Shown in pieces: positions 23,938-32,475 of a stretch of DNA of 54,191 bases; the stretch's first letter is position 1, and the number at the start of each line of letters is the position of its first letter. Both the position numbers and the translations under genes were made by a program. Origin of the DNA: Candidatus Apopatosoma intestinale (GTDB taxonomy: Bacteria; Bacillota; Clostridia; Oscillospirales; CAG-272). Location of the stretch: positions 1 to 54,191 of the forward strand of contig DODZ01000014.1 of assembly GCA_003524145.1 (NCBI GenBank), written 5' to 3'. Below the pieces are notes generated by a model. That model saw nothing but the letters and a program-made list of their open reading frames with translations, was not told the DNA's origin and did not search any database.

Positions 23938-24622
23938 CTTTTGCCCCCTCCTTTTCATTGCCCTCGATAAACTTCAGATATTCCTCTTTGCCGCATGCAA
24001 AGGAGGTATTGTTTCCGACATGGAGGATATTTGTGGCATATTTCAGAACAGACGCGATATCGTGAGATATCATGATAACCGTCATACCGTCACGGTTCAG
24101 CGACTCTATGCAGTTATACATATCGGCGGTGGCTTCGGGGTCAAGACCGGCAACAGGCTCATCAAGAAGTATCAGCGATTTTGCGGCGCAGAGCGCACGG
24201 GCAAGGAGCACGCGCTGTGCCTGACCGCCCGAAAGCTCGGAGAAGCAACGCTTTTCCATGCCGGTAAGTCCGACGCGCTCTATTGCCGCCGCCGCCTTTT
24301 TCTTATGCTCGCTTCTGTAAAAAAGCGTGCTTCCGCCGCAACCGGAGATGACAACCTCGTAAATGGAGGCAGGGAAGTCTCTTCGCGAATTCATGCGCTG
24401 GGGGAGATAGCCTATTTCACTGCTTTTTATGCCGTTCATGATTATTTCGCCTCCGGAGACGGGCTTCAGTGAGAGAATGGCTCGCATGAGCGTGCTTTTT
24501 CCCGAGCCGTTTTCGCCGACTATGCAGAAATAATCACCGCGGTTTACGGAGAAATTTATATTATCGAGTATCGTCACGCCATCATAGGCAAGACGGACAT
24601 TTTTTACTTCTATCAGCTTCAA
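23924..24622 (-). CDS. znuC: Zinc ABC transporter ATP-binding protein
   Basis: 232 aa ABC ATPase. Walker A is GENGSGKST, the signature is LSGGQAQRV, Walker B is LILLDEP, and the H-loop lies in VIMISHD. It drives ZnuB. It overlaps the znuA stop by four bases (ATGA), so translation is coupled. Confidence 0.93.
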   Translation of the reverse strand: MKLIEVKNVRLAYDGVTILDNINFSVNRGDYFCIVGENGSGKSTLMRAILSLKPVSGGEIIMNGIKSSEIGYLPQRMNSRRDFPASIYEVVISGCGGSTLFYRSEHKKKAAAAIERVGLTGMEKRCFSELSGGQAQRVLLARALCAAKSLILLDEPVAGLDPEATADMYNCIESLNRDGMTVIMISHDIASVLKYATNILHVGNNTSFACGKEEYLKFIEGNEKEGAKDEYN

Positions 24623-25569
24623 TTTCCGAGAGCCTCCCTGAGTACCTCAAGATTTTTTACCATCGCGTTATAATAAATATCCGACTTTTGCAGTATTCCG
24701 GCAGCGGCAAGCTGGCAGGAATCCATGACGAGCTTTTTCGCGCCCGTTGCTTTGCAGACTGTTTCGGCTATATCGCCCTTGCTTCCCTCTATCATTATGA
24801 CGGCGTGAAGCTTTTTGTCTTTTACTTCGTTTATGAGCGAAGCCATGACCTCAAAGCTTGCCTCCGATTCCGATGAGCAACCCGAGAATGCCGCATGACA
24901 TTCTATTCCGTAGTCATTTGCAAGATAGGCAAAAGGAAATCTGTCTGCAAAGACAAGCTCTTTAAGCCTGCTTTCGCTCACGCATTTTCTGTATTCGGCA
25001 TCGAGAGCCGTGAGCTTTTCACTGTATAGGCGGAAATTCTCTTCATATGCGTCCTTATTTTCGGCGTCGGCTTTACTTATCGTATCGCAGATGCCGCGAC
25101 AGACAGCCACTGCATTTGAAAGCGAAGTCCAGATATGCTCGTCCGATTCGTCCTCATCGTGGTCGTGCTCATCATGGTCGTCGTGGTCATGGTCGTGCCC
25201 GCCGACGGGAAGAGGCTCGACGAGCGACATGGTGCGTAGCTTGACTATATTGCTGTTTCCCGAGGCAGCGAGAGTCTTGTCTACCCATTTTTCGCTCGCC
25301 CCGCCTATATAGACGAAGATATCGCAGGAGGAAATTTCGAGTATATCAGCCGCGGTCGGTTCATAGCTGTGATAATCGGCGGAGCTGCCGGAGAGCAGGA
25401 GAACATCGGCATGCTCTCCCGCGATCTCGCGGCAAAAATCATAGAGTGAAAGCGCCGTGCATACAATTTTGGGTTTATCGTTTTTCTTTGTGCCGCCGCA
25501 GGCGCAGAGTGAAGCCGTTATCATGAGAACGGCAAGAACGGCACAAATGATATTTATCGTTTTTTTCAT
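24619..25569 (-). CDS. znuA: Zinc-binding lipoprotein of ABC transporter
   Basis: 316 aa cluster A-I metal-binding protein. A signal peptide ends with a lipobox-like ASLCAC. The first ligand His lies in SADYHSYEP. A long His/Asp/Glu-rich loop (about residues 149-169) is diagnostic of zinc, rather than manganese, binders. Further ligands are in DEHIWTS and the later CHAAFSG. GGAGG precedes the ATG. It is the receptor of the ZnuABC importer. The small Cys-rich membrane protein gene ends 46 bases upstream. Confidence 0.93.
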   Translation of the reverse strand: MKKTINIICAVLAVLMITASLCACGGTKKNDKPKIVCTALSLYDFCREIAGEHADVLLLSGSSADYHSYEPTAADILEISSCDIFVYIGGASEKWVDKTLAASGNSNIVKLRTMSLVEPLPVGGHDHDHDDHDEHDHDEDESDEHIWTSLSNAVAVCRGICDTISKADAENKDAYEENFRLYSEKLTALDAEYRKCVSESRLKELVFADRFPFAYLANDYGIECHAAFSGCSSESEASFEVMASLINEVKDKKLHAVIMIEGSKGDIAETVCKATGAKKLVMDSCQLAAAGILQKSDIYYNAMVKNLEVLREALGN

Positions 25570-25615
25570 TTTTTTGACCTCCGAAATATTCAGTTGTTTA
25601 TGCGGAAGTCAGTTT

Positions 25616-25891
25616 CTATTCGGAGAGCTTGACGCAGAGATCCGCGAGTGACTCACGCGGCGCGGTACGCTTTTTCGCTGTGACTGTAATGACTGCGGTT
25701 GCGGCGCACACGGCAAAAGAAAGAACTGCAGATACCGCAAGATACCGCCGCATTTCCGAAAAGGTCTTGCAGAAAAGGCATCCGGACGGATTATGGCACG
25801 AATGAAATGCACCTGCAAGGCATGATAAAACAAAAAGGCAGAAAAGCATCCCCGCAAATACCGTAACAAATGCGCGTTTCATGCTTTTCAT
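25616..25891 (-). CDS. Small two-helix membrane protein with H/C metal-like motif
   Basis: 91 aa from the ATG at 25891, preceded by GAGGTG; a longer frame reads back into the upstream gene and is rejected. Two membrane helices (about residues 7-27 and 50-72) flank the loop HSCHNPSGCLFC, with a CxxC and two His. It lies between the E2-like gene (22 bases upstream) and znuA (46 bases downstream) on the same strand. Comparable HxC/CxxC small proteins occur beside zinc transporters in Firmicutes by my recollection. A zinc-handling or sensing role is inferred. Confidence 0.65.
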   Translation of the reverse strand: MKSMKRAFVTVFAGMLFCLFVLSCLAGAFHSCHNPSGCLFCKTFSEMRRYLAVSAVLSFAVCAATAVITVTAKKRTAPRESLADLCVKLSE

Positions 25892-25913
25892 ACCTTTCAC
25901 CTCGTTATTTTGC

Positions 25914-26846
25914 TTATTCCCCGGCGACAGCCTCGGATTTTTCTGCCTTTTTTTTCTTTTCCTTTTTGGATTTTTTCGGTTCTTTTTTAAAGCGCTCGGA
26001 AAGTCCCTCAAATTCGTAGTCCACATTCACACTCTCGGGCGGAAGCTCGAGAAGCTCGGGATTTCGCAGATACCTCTGCATTCTCGAAAAGGCATTTGCA
26101 TAATAGCTTCCGTTTGCTATGCGTTCATCCATGACTATGCCGAAAGGCATCTCTTTCTCAAGTACTATCTCGCCGTTTCTCATCTTCGGCGTATCGATAT
26201 TTGTGCCGATGGAGAGGATTATGCTTGTTGTTCCGAAGCCGTATACATGATGGTAGATATAATTCGTTCTTATGCTTGCCAGATTTGTTATGACGAATGA
26301 ATTATGGAAGGGGCTGGCATCGAGCAGGCTTTTGGGAAGAAGCCCGTGTTTGTCGCCGAAGCGGTATATGGCCATTATCATTCGAACGAGCATAGGAAAG
26401 CGCAGAAGCTTTGCAAAAAGCTCGTCGGACGAATTTTTGCTTGAGGATTTGTTGTTATCATCTATGTATTTTTCCACCTTGTCGTTTACGGTGAAAACAG
26501 TATCGTAAAGGTCGAAGTACATTTTGCTCATTGATGGGTCGGCATCCCCGGGGCGAAGAACGACCATGCCTGCCGAAAGCTCGTTTCTCGCGTAAATCCT
26601 GCTGTTGACCACAAAACGGTTCAGCGCGGGAAACTCGGATATCGTGCGTATAAAGGCGGCAAGCACAACAGACATGTGACTGATTCTGTGACCGTTCTTT
26701 CTTGCCTCTATGACATAATCATGTATCGGCTCGTAGGGAACAGTAACCTTTATCATATTCTGCGCGTCATAACGCTCGCGCATGAAATATGTTGCAAGGG
26801 TATACATAGGGTCTACATTCTTTACTACTTTTCCGTCTGCTCTCAT
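25914..26846 (-). CDS. E2-like (CAT-fold) acyltransferase domain protein, catalytic residues replaced
   Basis: 310 aa resembling the catalytic domain of 2-oxo acid dehydrogenase E2 and chloramphenicol acetyltransferase, but with no lipoyl or subunit-binding domain. The C-terminal catalytic motif DHRxxDG is DERIANG at residues 240-246, so the general-base His and the Asp are both changed. The C-terminal 28 aa are a Lys/Glu-rich tail. It heads the six-gene zinc operon under its own promoter. A binding or structural role is more likely than acyl transfer. How it relates to zinc uptake is unknown. Confidence 0.75.
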   Translation of the reverse strand: MRADGKVVKNVDPMYTLATYFMRERYDAQNMIKVTVPYEPIHDYVIEARKNGHRISHMSVVLAAFIRTISEFPALNRFVVNSRIYARNELSAGMVVLRPGDADPSMSKMYFDLYDTVFTVNDKVEKYIDDNNKSSSKNSSDELFAKLLRFPMLVRMIMAIYRFGDKHGLLPKSLLDASPFHNSFVITNLASIRTNYIYHHVYGFGTTSIILSIGTNIDTPKMRNGEIVLEKEMPFGIVMDERIANGSYYANAFSRMQRYLRNPELLELPPESVNVDYEFEGLSERFKKEPKKSKKEKKKKAEKSEAVAGE

Positions 26847-26880
26847 AATTTTACCTCAAATTCAAATAATATTATAAATA

Positions 26881-26909
26881 ATTATACTATAAAAAAGGCG
26901 GTTTAGCAA
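26881..26909 (-). promoter_or_regulatory. Promoter of the E2-like/znu operon
   Basis: Minus strand TTGCTA (26904-26909), 17-base spacer, TATAAT (26881-26886), 35 bases before the E2-like ATG. The -35 overlaps the end of bioY, which is on the same strand upstream. No clear Zur-type palindrome was found by eye. Confidence 0.65.
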
Positions 26910-27430
26910 TAGAATTTTAAAAAAATACCGCGTAATTTTACAGAAATAAGGTAAGCGAGAGCCACAGAGACAAAATCCTTGGGCAGATACGGCAGGGAAA
27001 CGCCGATAAACGAGGGCAAAATTCCAACTCCGCTGACTACGGAATACCAGAGAAAGCCCGCCGTATGGCAAACCAAAACGCCGAGAAAACCGAAAATAAG
27101 CCTGCGCCATCCCTTGGCGGGTACTGCACTGAGTGCCGCCATCGGTATAAAGCCGACGAGAAAGCCGCCCGTCGCCGAGGCGAGCACTGAGAGTCCTCCG
27201 CGAAAGCCCGCGAAAACAGGAAGCCCCACGGCACCGACAGCGAGATATACGACGACGGCTACGGCGGCGTACGGCAGGGGCAGGATGAAGCCGCAGAGTG
27301 CCACTGCAAAGGTCTGCAGTGTTATCGGCACGCCGGAGGGCATCGGTATGGAAATTAGCGTACATGCGGCGATAAGTGCCGCAAAAAGTGCTGTGAATGT
27401 TAATTTCAGTAATGATTTTTTTCTTTTCAT
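26903..27430 (-). CDS. bioY: Biotin transporter BioY (ECF S-component)
   Basis: 175 aa with six hydrophobic helices. BioY landmarks are SIPMPSGVPITLQTFAVAL, GLPVFAGFRGG and ATGGFLVGFIPMA. It is the substrate-specific membrane part of an energy-coupling-factor importer for biotin and needs EcfA/EcfT encoded elsewhere. GAGGTG precedes the ATG. The promoter is overlapped by a BirA-type operator, so expression should fall when biotin is plentiful. Confidence 0.95.
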   Translation of the reverse strand: MKRKKSLLKLTFTALFAALIAACTLISIPMPSGVPITLQTFAVALCGFILPLPYAAVAVVVYLAVGAVGLPVFAGFRGGLSVLASATGGFLVGFIPMAALSAVPAKGWRRLIFGFLGVLVCHTAGFLWYSVVSGVGILPSFIGVSLPYLPKDFVSVALAYLISVKLRGIFLKFYC

Positions 27431-27448
27431 ATTATCACCTCGCAGTAG

Positions 27449-27502
27449 ATAATACCACGAAAAAGAAAAATTGTCAACCTAATTTTGAAATCAGGTTGAC
27501 AA
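27449..27502 (-). promoter_or_regulatory. bioY promoter with overlapping BirA operator
   Basis: On the minus strand TTGACA (27472-27477), a 17-base spacer and TATTAT (27449-27454) form a strong promoter. The inverted repeat TTGTCAACC-N14-GGTTGACAA at 27471-27502 matches the two-half-site biotin repressor operator of Firmicutes, and its proximal half contains the -35 box. This predicts repression by biotinyl-AMP-bound BirA. Confidence 0.85.
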
Positions 27503-27681
27503 TGTTGCATCTTGCCGATATCACGCTTTTTTTATGTGAAAAATCCTTCGCAGTATCGGAGAAAGCAGTTTCGGAGACTTTATTACTATAAGACGCATGA
27601 GAGTTTGCTCCTTTCGGTGATGTCTTTCATTACCATAATACGCAAAATAATCATATATGTGAAAAAATTTCGGAAAAACTA

Positions 27682-27710
27682 TTGCAATTTCGAAAAGCTT
27701 ATGATATAGT
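27682..27710 (+). promoter_or_regulatory. Promoter of the rimP-nusA-infB operon
   Basis: TTGCAA (27682-27687), 17-base spacer, TATAGT (27705-27710), about 77 bases before the rimP ATG. The 27,503-27,680 stretch between this and the BirA operator holds no recognised feature. Confidence 0.6.
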
Positions 27711-27739
27711 ATAACTACAGTATGATATTTCAGTATAAG

Positions 27740-27763
27740 GAGAGTGGGCTTCGGTCCGCTCTC
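27740..27763 (+). promoter_or_regulatory. UUCG-capped leader hairpin before rimP
   Basis: GAGAGTGGGC-TTCG-GTCCGCTCTC forms a 10-bp stem with two G-T pairs and a stable C(UUCG)G loop, between the promoter and the rimP ribosome binding site AAGGAGG. A hairpin at this place is common in Firmicutes rimP leaders; no T tract follows, so it is not a terminator. Confidence 0.6.
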
Positions 27764-27786
27764 AATTGTTTGTAAGGAGGATTTTC

Positions 27787-28254
27787 ATGGCAAAGGGACA
27801 GAGTGTTGCCTCATTTGTTGAGGAAAAGCTCACGCCGCATATAGTCGGAATCGGATATCGCGTGTGGGATGTTGAGTTTGTCAAGGAGGGCGCCGAGCAT
27901 TATCTGCGCATAACCATAGATTCCGACGACGGAATCACGCTTGATGACTGCGAAAAGGTTCATCGCCTGATCGACCCTATTCTCGACGAGCTTGACCCCA
28001 TAGACTGCTCATATCATCTGGAGGTTTCTTCCCCAGGGATAGAGCGTGAGCTTCGTAAGCCTTGGCACTATGAGAGCGCTATAGGAGAAAAGGTCGAAAT
28101 ACGCCTTTTCTCGCCGGATGAGAGCGGCAAGAAGTCGTATACGGGTAAGCTCATCGGATTTGAAAACGGCGTTGCCGTTATTTCAACCGATGCAGGAGAC
28201 AAGAGCTTCGATATTTCAAAAATAGCAAAAGCAAGTACTGTTTTTGACTTTTAA
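27787..28254 (+). CDS. rimP: Ribosome maturation factor RimP
   Basis: 155 aa from the ATG at 27787, which follows AAGGAGG (an upstream in-frame start is rejected). Family landmarks are VEFVKEGAEHYLRITID and CSYHLEVSSPGIERELR, with the C-terminal SH3-like domain. It assists 30S subunit assembly. It begins the standard rimP-nusA-ylxR-ylxQ-infB operon. Confidence 0.95.
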   Translation: MAKGQSVASFVEEKLTPHIVGIGYRVWDVEFVKEGAEHYLRITIDSDDGITLDDCEKVHRLIDPILDELDPIDCSYHLEVSSPGIERELRKPWHYESAIGEKVEIRLFSPDESGKKSYTGKLIGFENGVAVISTDAGDKSFDISKIAKASTVFDF

Positions 28255-28287
28255 AAAAAAGATTACGGAAAGGAATGATCATAAAAA

Positions 28288-29316
28288 ATGAATACCGAAT
28301 TTTTCAATGCACTTGACGCTCTTGAAAAAGAGCGCGGCATACCTAAGGAATATATGCTGGAAAAGGTTGAGGCGGCTCTCATCAGTGCCTTCAAGAGAGA
28401 CAACGGCGGACGCACTAATGTGCGCGTCGTCCTCAATCCCGAAAAAAAGGATGTCAAAGTTTACAGCCTCAAGGAGGTTGTGGAGACAGTAGAGGATCCC
28501 GAAACCCAGATTTCGCTCGAGGATGCCAAAAAGATAGGCAAAAAATATCAGATAGGTGACTTCTGCGAATTTGAGGTGAAAACCAAAAGCTTCGGCAGAA
28601 TCAGCGCACAGACGGCAAAGCAGGTAATAGTTCAGGGTATAAGAGAAGCCGAGCGCAGCATGCTTATACGCGAATACGAGAGCAAGAAGGAAGAGGTTGT
28701 CACGGCGACTGTAGTCAAGATAGATCCCGTGAACGGAAATGCTATCGTAGATACCGGCACAAGCGAGGCAACACTGCTGAAGAGCGAACAGATCCCGGGC
28801 GAAAGCTACGAGGTTGGCGACCACATAAAGGTTTTCGTTATGGAAGTAAAGAACGAGGTAAAGGGTCCGATAGTGACGCTCTCGCGCACGCACTTCGGTC
28901 TTGTAAAGAGACTCTTCGAGCTTGAGGTTCCCGAGATACAGGACGGCACGGTCGTCATCCGCGGAATATCGCGCGAGGCAGGCTCGAGAACAAAGATAGC
29001 CGTAGAGAGCAGAGATGAGAATGTAGATCCGGTCGGCGCCTGCATAGGTAACCGCGGTAGCCGCATAAACGGCATTGTAAACGAGCTGAACGGTGAGAAG
29101 ATAGATGTCATTGCATACAGTGAGGATCCCGAGGCATTCGTCAAGGCGGCACTCTCTCCCGCAGAGGTAAAGAGCGTTTCCGTTGTCCCGGGAGAGAAGA
29201 GCTGCAGAGTTATCGTTCCCGAGGATCAGCTTTCGCTTGCCATAGGCAGAGAGGGTCAGAATGCGCGCCTTGCCGCAAGACTCACCGGCTACAAAATAGA
29301 TATAAAAACATCATAA
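28288..29316 (+). CDS. nusA: Transcription termination/antitermination protein NusA
   Basis: 342 aa. An N-terminal RNA polymerase-binding domain is followed by an S1 domain (about residues 135-200) and two KH domains (GACIGNRGSRINGIVNEL and AIGREGQNARLAARLTG). It is the short Firmicutes form without the C-terminal acidic repeats. It binds RNA polymerase and modulates pausing and termination. It lies 33 bases after rimP. Confidence 0.96.
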   Translation: MNTEFFNALDALEKERGIPKEYMLEKVEAALISAFKRDNGGRTNVRVVLNPEKKDVKVYSLKEVVETVEDPETQISLEDAKKIGKKYQIGDFCEFEVKTKSFGRISAQTAKQVIVQGIREAERSMLIREYESKKEEVVTATVVKIDPVNGNAIVDTGTSEATLLKSEQIPGESYEVGDHIKVFVMEVKNEVKGPIVTLSRTHFGLVKRLFELEVPEIQDGTVVIRGISREAGSRTKIAVESRDENVDPVGACIGNRGSRINGIVNELNGEKIDVIAYSEDPEAFVKAALSPAEVKSVSVVPGEKSCRVIVPEDQLSLAIGREGQNARLAARLTGYKIDIKTS

Positions 29317-29343
29317 TTCAAATAAACACGGAAAGGCAACGAT

Positions 29344-29601
29344 ATGAAAACAGAGCCTGAAAGAAAATGTGTCGGCTGCGGCGAAAAGAAGCCGAAAAGC
29401 GAGCTCATCAGAATAGTCCGGCTTGCCGAAAGCAAGGATATAGAAATAGACAAAACGGGCAAGAAAGCGGGACGCGGCGCGTATATCTGTCCGAGTGCAA
29501 AATGCCTGAAGAAGGCAAGAAAGCGCCTCGAATCAAATCTCGAAGCCGCAATACCCGAAGAAATATTCGCAAGACTTGAATCGGAGATTGAAAATGACTG
29601 A
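29344..29601 (+). CDS. ylxR: YlxR family RNA-binding protein (RnpM)
   Basis: 85 aa with the family signature RKCVGCGEKKPKSELIRIVR and GRGAYICPSAKCLKKA. It lies between nusA and the L7Ae-like gene as usual. YlxR binds RNase P RNA in Bacillus (RnpM). It overlaps the next gene by eight bases. Confidence 0.92.
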   Translation: MKTEPERKCVGCGEKKPKSELIRIVRLAESKDIEIDKTGKKAGRGAYICPSAKCLKKARKRLESNLEAAIPEEIFARLESEIEND

Positions 29602-29908
29602 AAAAACAAAAAGCATACTCACATCGCTCGGTCTTGCAAAGCGGGCAGGCAAGCTTGCCATCGGTACGGACATGGCGTGCGACGCAGTCCGCGCAGGTAA
29701 GGCAAAGGTAGGAGTCGCAAGCTGCGCCGCATCGCAAAACTCGAAAAAACGCATTGAAAACTGTTTTTCATATTACGGTATCCGGCTTATATATATAGAC
29801 TGCACTACCGCAGAGCTGGGTGCGGCTTTCGGAAAGAGCGAAGCCGCGTGCGTAGCCGTTACTGACAGAAACTTGGCGGAGCTTGTTACCGGCAAGTGCG
29901 AACGATAA
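29594..29908 (+). CDS. ylxQ: L7Ae/L30e-family protein YlxQ
   Basis: About 104 aa from the ATG at 29594. The L7Ae pattern is LGLAKRAGKLAIGTDMACDAVR followed by AKVGVASCAASQNSKKRI. These proteins bind kink-turn RNA. The position between ylxR and infB is conserved in Firmicutes. The end overlaps an upstream in-frame GTG of the infB frame, but the more probable infB starts lie after its stop. Confidence 0.9.
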   Translation: MTEKTKSILTSLGLAKRAGKLAIGTDMACDAVRAGKAKVGVASCAASQNSKKRIENCFSYYGIRLIYIDCTTAELGAAFGKSEAACVAVTDRNLAELVTGKCER

Positions 29909-29928
29909 GGAAAGGACGGGTGGAACTT

Positions 29929-32463
29929 ATGTTATCATCACAGAAGCTGAGAGTAAATCTGCTGGCAAAGGATCTTGAACTCAAAAGCAAGGAGCTGACG
30001 GATTTATTCACAGAATTCGGAATAACCGGAAAAACTTCCACGGCAACTGTTGAGCCGTGGGAATTTGAAGTCCTCATAGATAAGCTGACAGAGAGAAACC
30101 AGATAACGAATATGGGAGATTATCTCTCGGGCAAGGCTATCATAAAGACGAAGAATTACCTTGAAAAAATAGAAAAAGAAGAGGCGGCAAAGAAAGCCGC
30201 CGAGGAAGCTGAGGCAAAGGCAAAGGCAGAAGCCGAGGCAAAGGCGAAAGCGGAGGCGGAGGCAAAAGCCAAGGCGGAAGCCGAAGCAAAAGCAAAAGCC
30301 GATGCGAGAGCGGCACAACAGCAAAGAGGTGCAAGCAAATCGAGCGACAGATTTGCAAAGCCGAGCTTTGAGCGTGACAAGCAGAAGCCCGCGCAGAAGC
30401 CCGCAGAGCAGAGAAGCGATGACAAAAAGAAACAGCAGACGATAGTCATGAGCGGAAATATGGCGGCGCCCACTCCCGAGCGCAAAACGAGAATTGTCGA
30501 TACGAGAACGACGCAGGTCGACCTCTCCAAATATGATGAGAGACTCGAAAACTTTGTTCCCGAATCGGCGCGCAGAAACAGCAATGCTTCCGACAGACAG
30601 AAGCTGAAAAAACAGCAGAACAAGAATCCCTATCCCGCCAAAGGCAAGGATAAGGATAAGGATCGCCAGAATATGGAGCGGATGAAGCGCGAACAGCAGG
30701 AGAAGGCAAAGAAGCAGAAGCTCAAGGTAAGCATTCCCGATGAAATAACCGTATCGGAGCTTGCTTCCCGCCTCAAGGTTACAGCCTCCGAGGTGGTAAA
30801 GCGTCTCATGCTCATGGGCGTAATGGCGACGCTCAATCAGACGGTCGATTTCGATACGGCATATCTTGTAGCCGACGAGCTCGGTGCCGAGGTCACAAAG
30901 GAAGTTATCGTAACGATAGAAGAAAAGCTCTTCGATGAGGCTGAGGATTCTCCCGAGAGCCTTATCGAGCGTGACCCCGTAGTCTGCGTTATGGGTCATG
31001 TCGACCACGGTAAGACATCACTTCTTGATGCGATAAGACACACGAGAGTCACCGCGGGCGAAGCAGGCGGTATCACGCAGCATATAGGCGCATACAGAGT
31101 AAACTGCAACGGCAAGAATATCACATTTCTCGATACCCCGGGTCACGCGGCATTTACGGCTATGCGTGCGCGCGGCGCGAAATCTACGGATATCGCGATT
31201 CTCGTAGTTGCCGCAGACGACGGCATCATGCCGCAGACGGTAGAGGCTATAAACCATGCAAAGGCGGCAGGCGTTTCCATAATCGTTGCCATAAACAAGA
31301 TGGATAAGCCCGCTGCAAATCCCGAGGCTGTAAAGCAGGGACTCACGCAGTATGACCTCGTTCCCGAGGAGTGGGGCGGAGATACGATATGCGTTCCTGT
31401 TTCCGCGTTGACGAAAAAGGGTATTCCCGAGCTTCTCGAAATGGTGCTTCTCGTAGCGGAAATGAAGGAGCTGAAAGCTAATCCCAACCGTCGCGCAAAG
31501 GGTATCATAATAGAGGCGAGACTTGACAAGGGCAGAGGTCCCGTGGCAACGGTTCTCGTACAGAACGGTACTCTCCACACAGGAGACACGGTTATCGCCG
31601 GCACAACGGTCGGCAGAGTCCGCGCGATGACAAACGACCTCGGAAAGCTCGTTAAGGAGGCGGGGCCGTCTGTTCCCGTAGAGATAGTAGGTCTTTCCGA
31701 TGTTCCGCAGGCGGGCGACGAATTCAACGCCGTCGAAAACGAGCGCATGGCGCGCGAGCTTGCCGAACAGCGCAAGGATAAAGAAAAGGAAGCGGAATTC
31801 ACTGCTCACGCAAGAGTAAATCTCGACGAGCTCTTCAGTCAGATTAAGGACGGCGTAAAGGATCTCAATATCATCGTTAAAGCCGATGTAAAGGGTTCTG
31901 CCGAGGCTGTCAAATCATCGCTTGAAAAACTCTCAAACGATGAGGTTCATGTCAATGTTATCCATACCGGTGTCGGCGGCATCACGGAAGGCGATGTCAC
32001 ATTTGCAGCCGCTTCAAATGCTATTATCGTCGGCTTCAATGTCCGTCCGGATAAGCTCGCCATGGACAATGCCGCCGAGCAGGGTGTCGATGTACGCACA
32101 TACAGAATCATCTATGAATGCATAGAAGAGATAGAAGCTGCTATCAAGGGCATGCTCAAGCCCGTATACCGCGAGGTCATACTCGGCCATGCCGAGGTAC
32201 GCCAGACTATCCATGTTTCCAGCGTCGGAACCATCGCAGGATCATATATTCAGGACGGTAAGATTACCCGCGCCGCTCAGATAAGAGTAGTGCGCGACGG
32301 CATAGTTATATTTGAGGACAAGATTGCCTCGCTCCGCCGTTTCAAGGACGATGTCAAGGAAGTTGCATCGGGCTATGAATGCGGTATAGGACTGGAAAAA
32401 TTCAATGATATCAAAGAAGGCGATATACTCGAAGCATTTGTAATGGAGCAGGTCGCCAGATAA
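29929..32463 (+). CDS. infB: Translation initiation factor IF-2
   Basis: About 844 aa. An N-terminal IF-2N domain is followed by a highly charged Ala/Lys/Glu repeat (about residues 80-130) and a basic linker, then a second IF-2N domain (PDEITVSELASRLKVTASEVVK). The GTPase domain has GHVDHGKTSLLDAI, DTPGHAAFTAMR and NKMDKP. IF-2 brings fMet-tRNA to the ribosome. The start may instead be the GTG at 29920, which has a better spaced AAGGA. rbfA, which usually follows, is absent. Confidence 0.96.
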   Translation: MLSSQKLRVNLLAKDLELKSKELTDLFTEFGITGKTSTATVEPWEFEVLIDKLTERNQITNMGDYLSGKAIIKTKNYLEKIEKEEAAKKAAEEAEAKAKAEAEAKAKAEAEAKAKAEAEAKAKADARAAQQQRGASKSSDRFAKPSFERDKQKPAQKPAEQRSDDKKKQQTIVMSGNMAAPTPERKTRIVDTRTTQVDLSKYDERLENFVPESARRNSNASDRQKLKKQQNKNPYPAKGKDKDKDRQNMERMKREQQEKAKKQKLKVSIPDEITVSELASRLKVTASEVVKRLMLMGVMATLNQTVDFDTAYLVADELGAEVTKEVIVTIEEKLFDEAEDSPESLIERDPVVCVMGHVDHGKTSLLDAIRHTRVTAGEAGGITQHIGAYRVNCNGKNITFLDTPGHAAFTAMRARGAKSTDIAILVVAADDGIMPQTVEAINHAKAAGVSIIVAINKMDKPAANPEAVKQGLTQYDLVPEEWGGDTICVPVSALTKKGIPELLEMVLLVAEMKELKANPNRRAKGIIIEARLDKGRGPVATVLVQNGTLHTGDTVIAGTTVGRVRAMTNDLGKLVKEAGPSVPVEIVGLSDVPQAGDEFNAVENERMARELAEQRKDKEKEAEFTAHARVNLDELFSQIKDGVKDLNIIVKADVKGSAEAVKSSLEKLSNDEVHVNVIHTGVGGITEGDVTFAAASNAIIVGFNVRPDKLAMDNAAEQGVDVRTYRIIYECIEEIEAAIKGMLKPVYREVILGHAEVRQTIHVSSVGTIAGSYIQDGKITRAAQIRVVRDGIVIFEDKIASLRRFKDDVKEVASGYECGIGLEKFNDIKEGDILEAFVMEQVAR

Positions 32464-32475
32464 CGGAGGTATAAA

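Noticed and set aside
24600..26900. Zur box at the zinc operon
   Set aside because: No convincing palindrome was found near the E2-like promoter or before znuA; regulation by zinc is expected from the family but not shown by the sequence.
30004..31008. Long open frame antisense to infB (334 codons), and another at 31,018-31,809
   Set aside because: Shadows of infB; the encoded residues are Leu/Cys/Phe-rich strings typical of antisense of Lys/Glu-rich coding.
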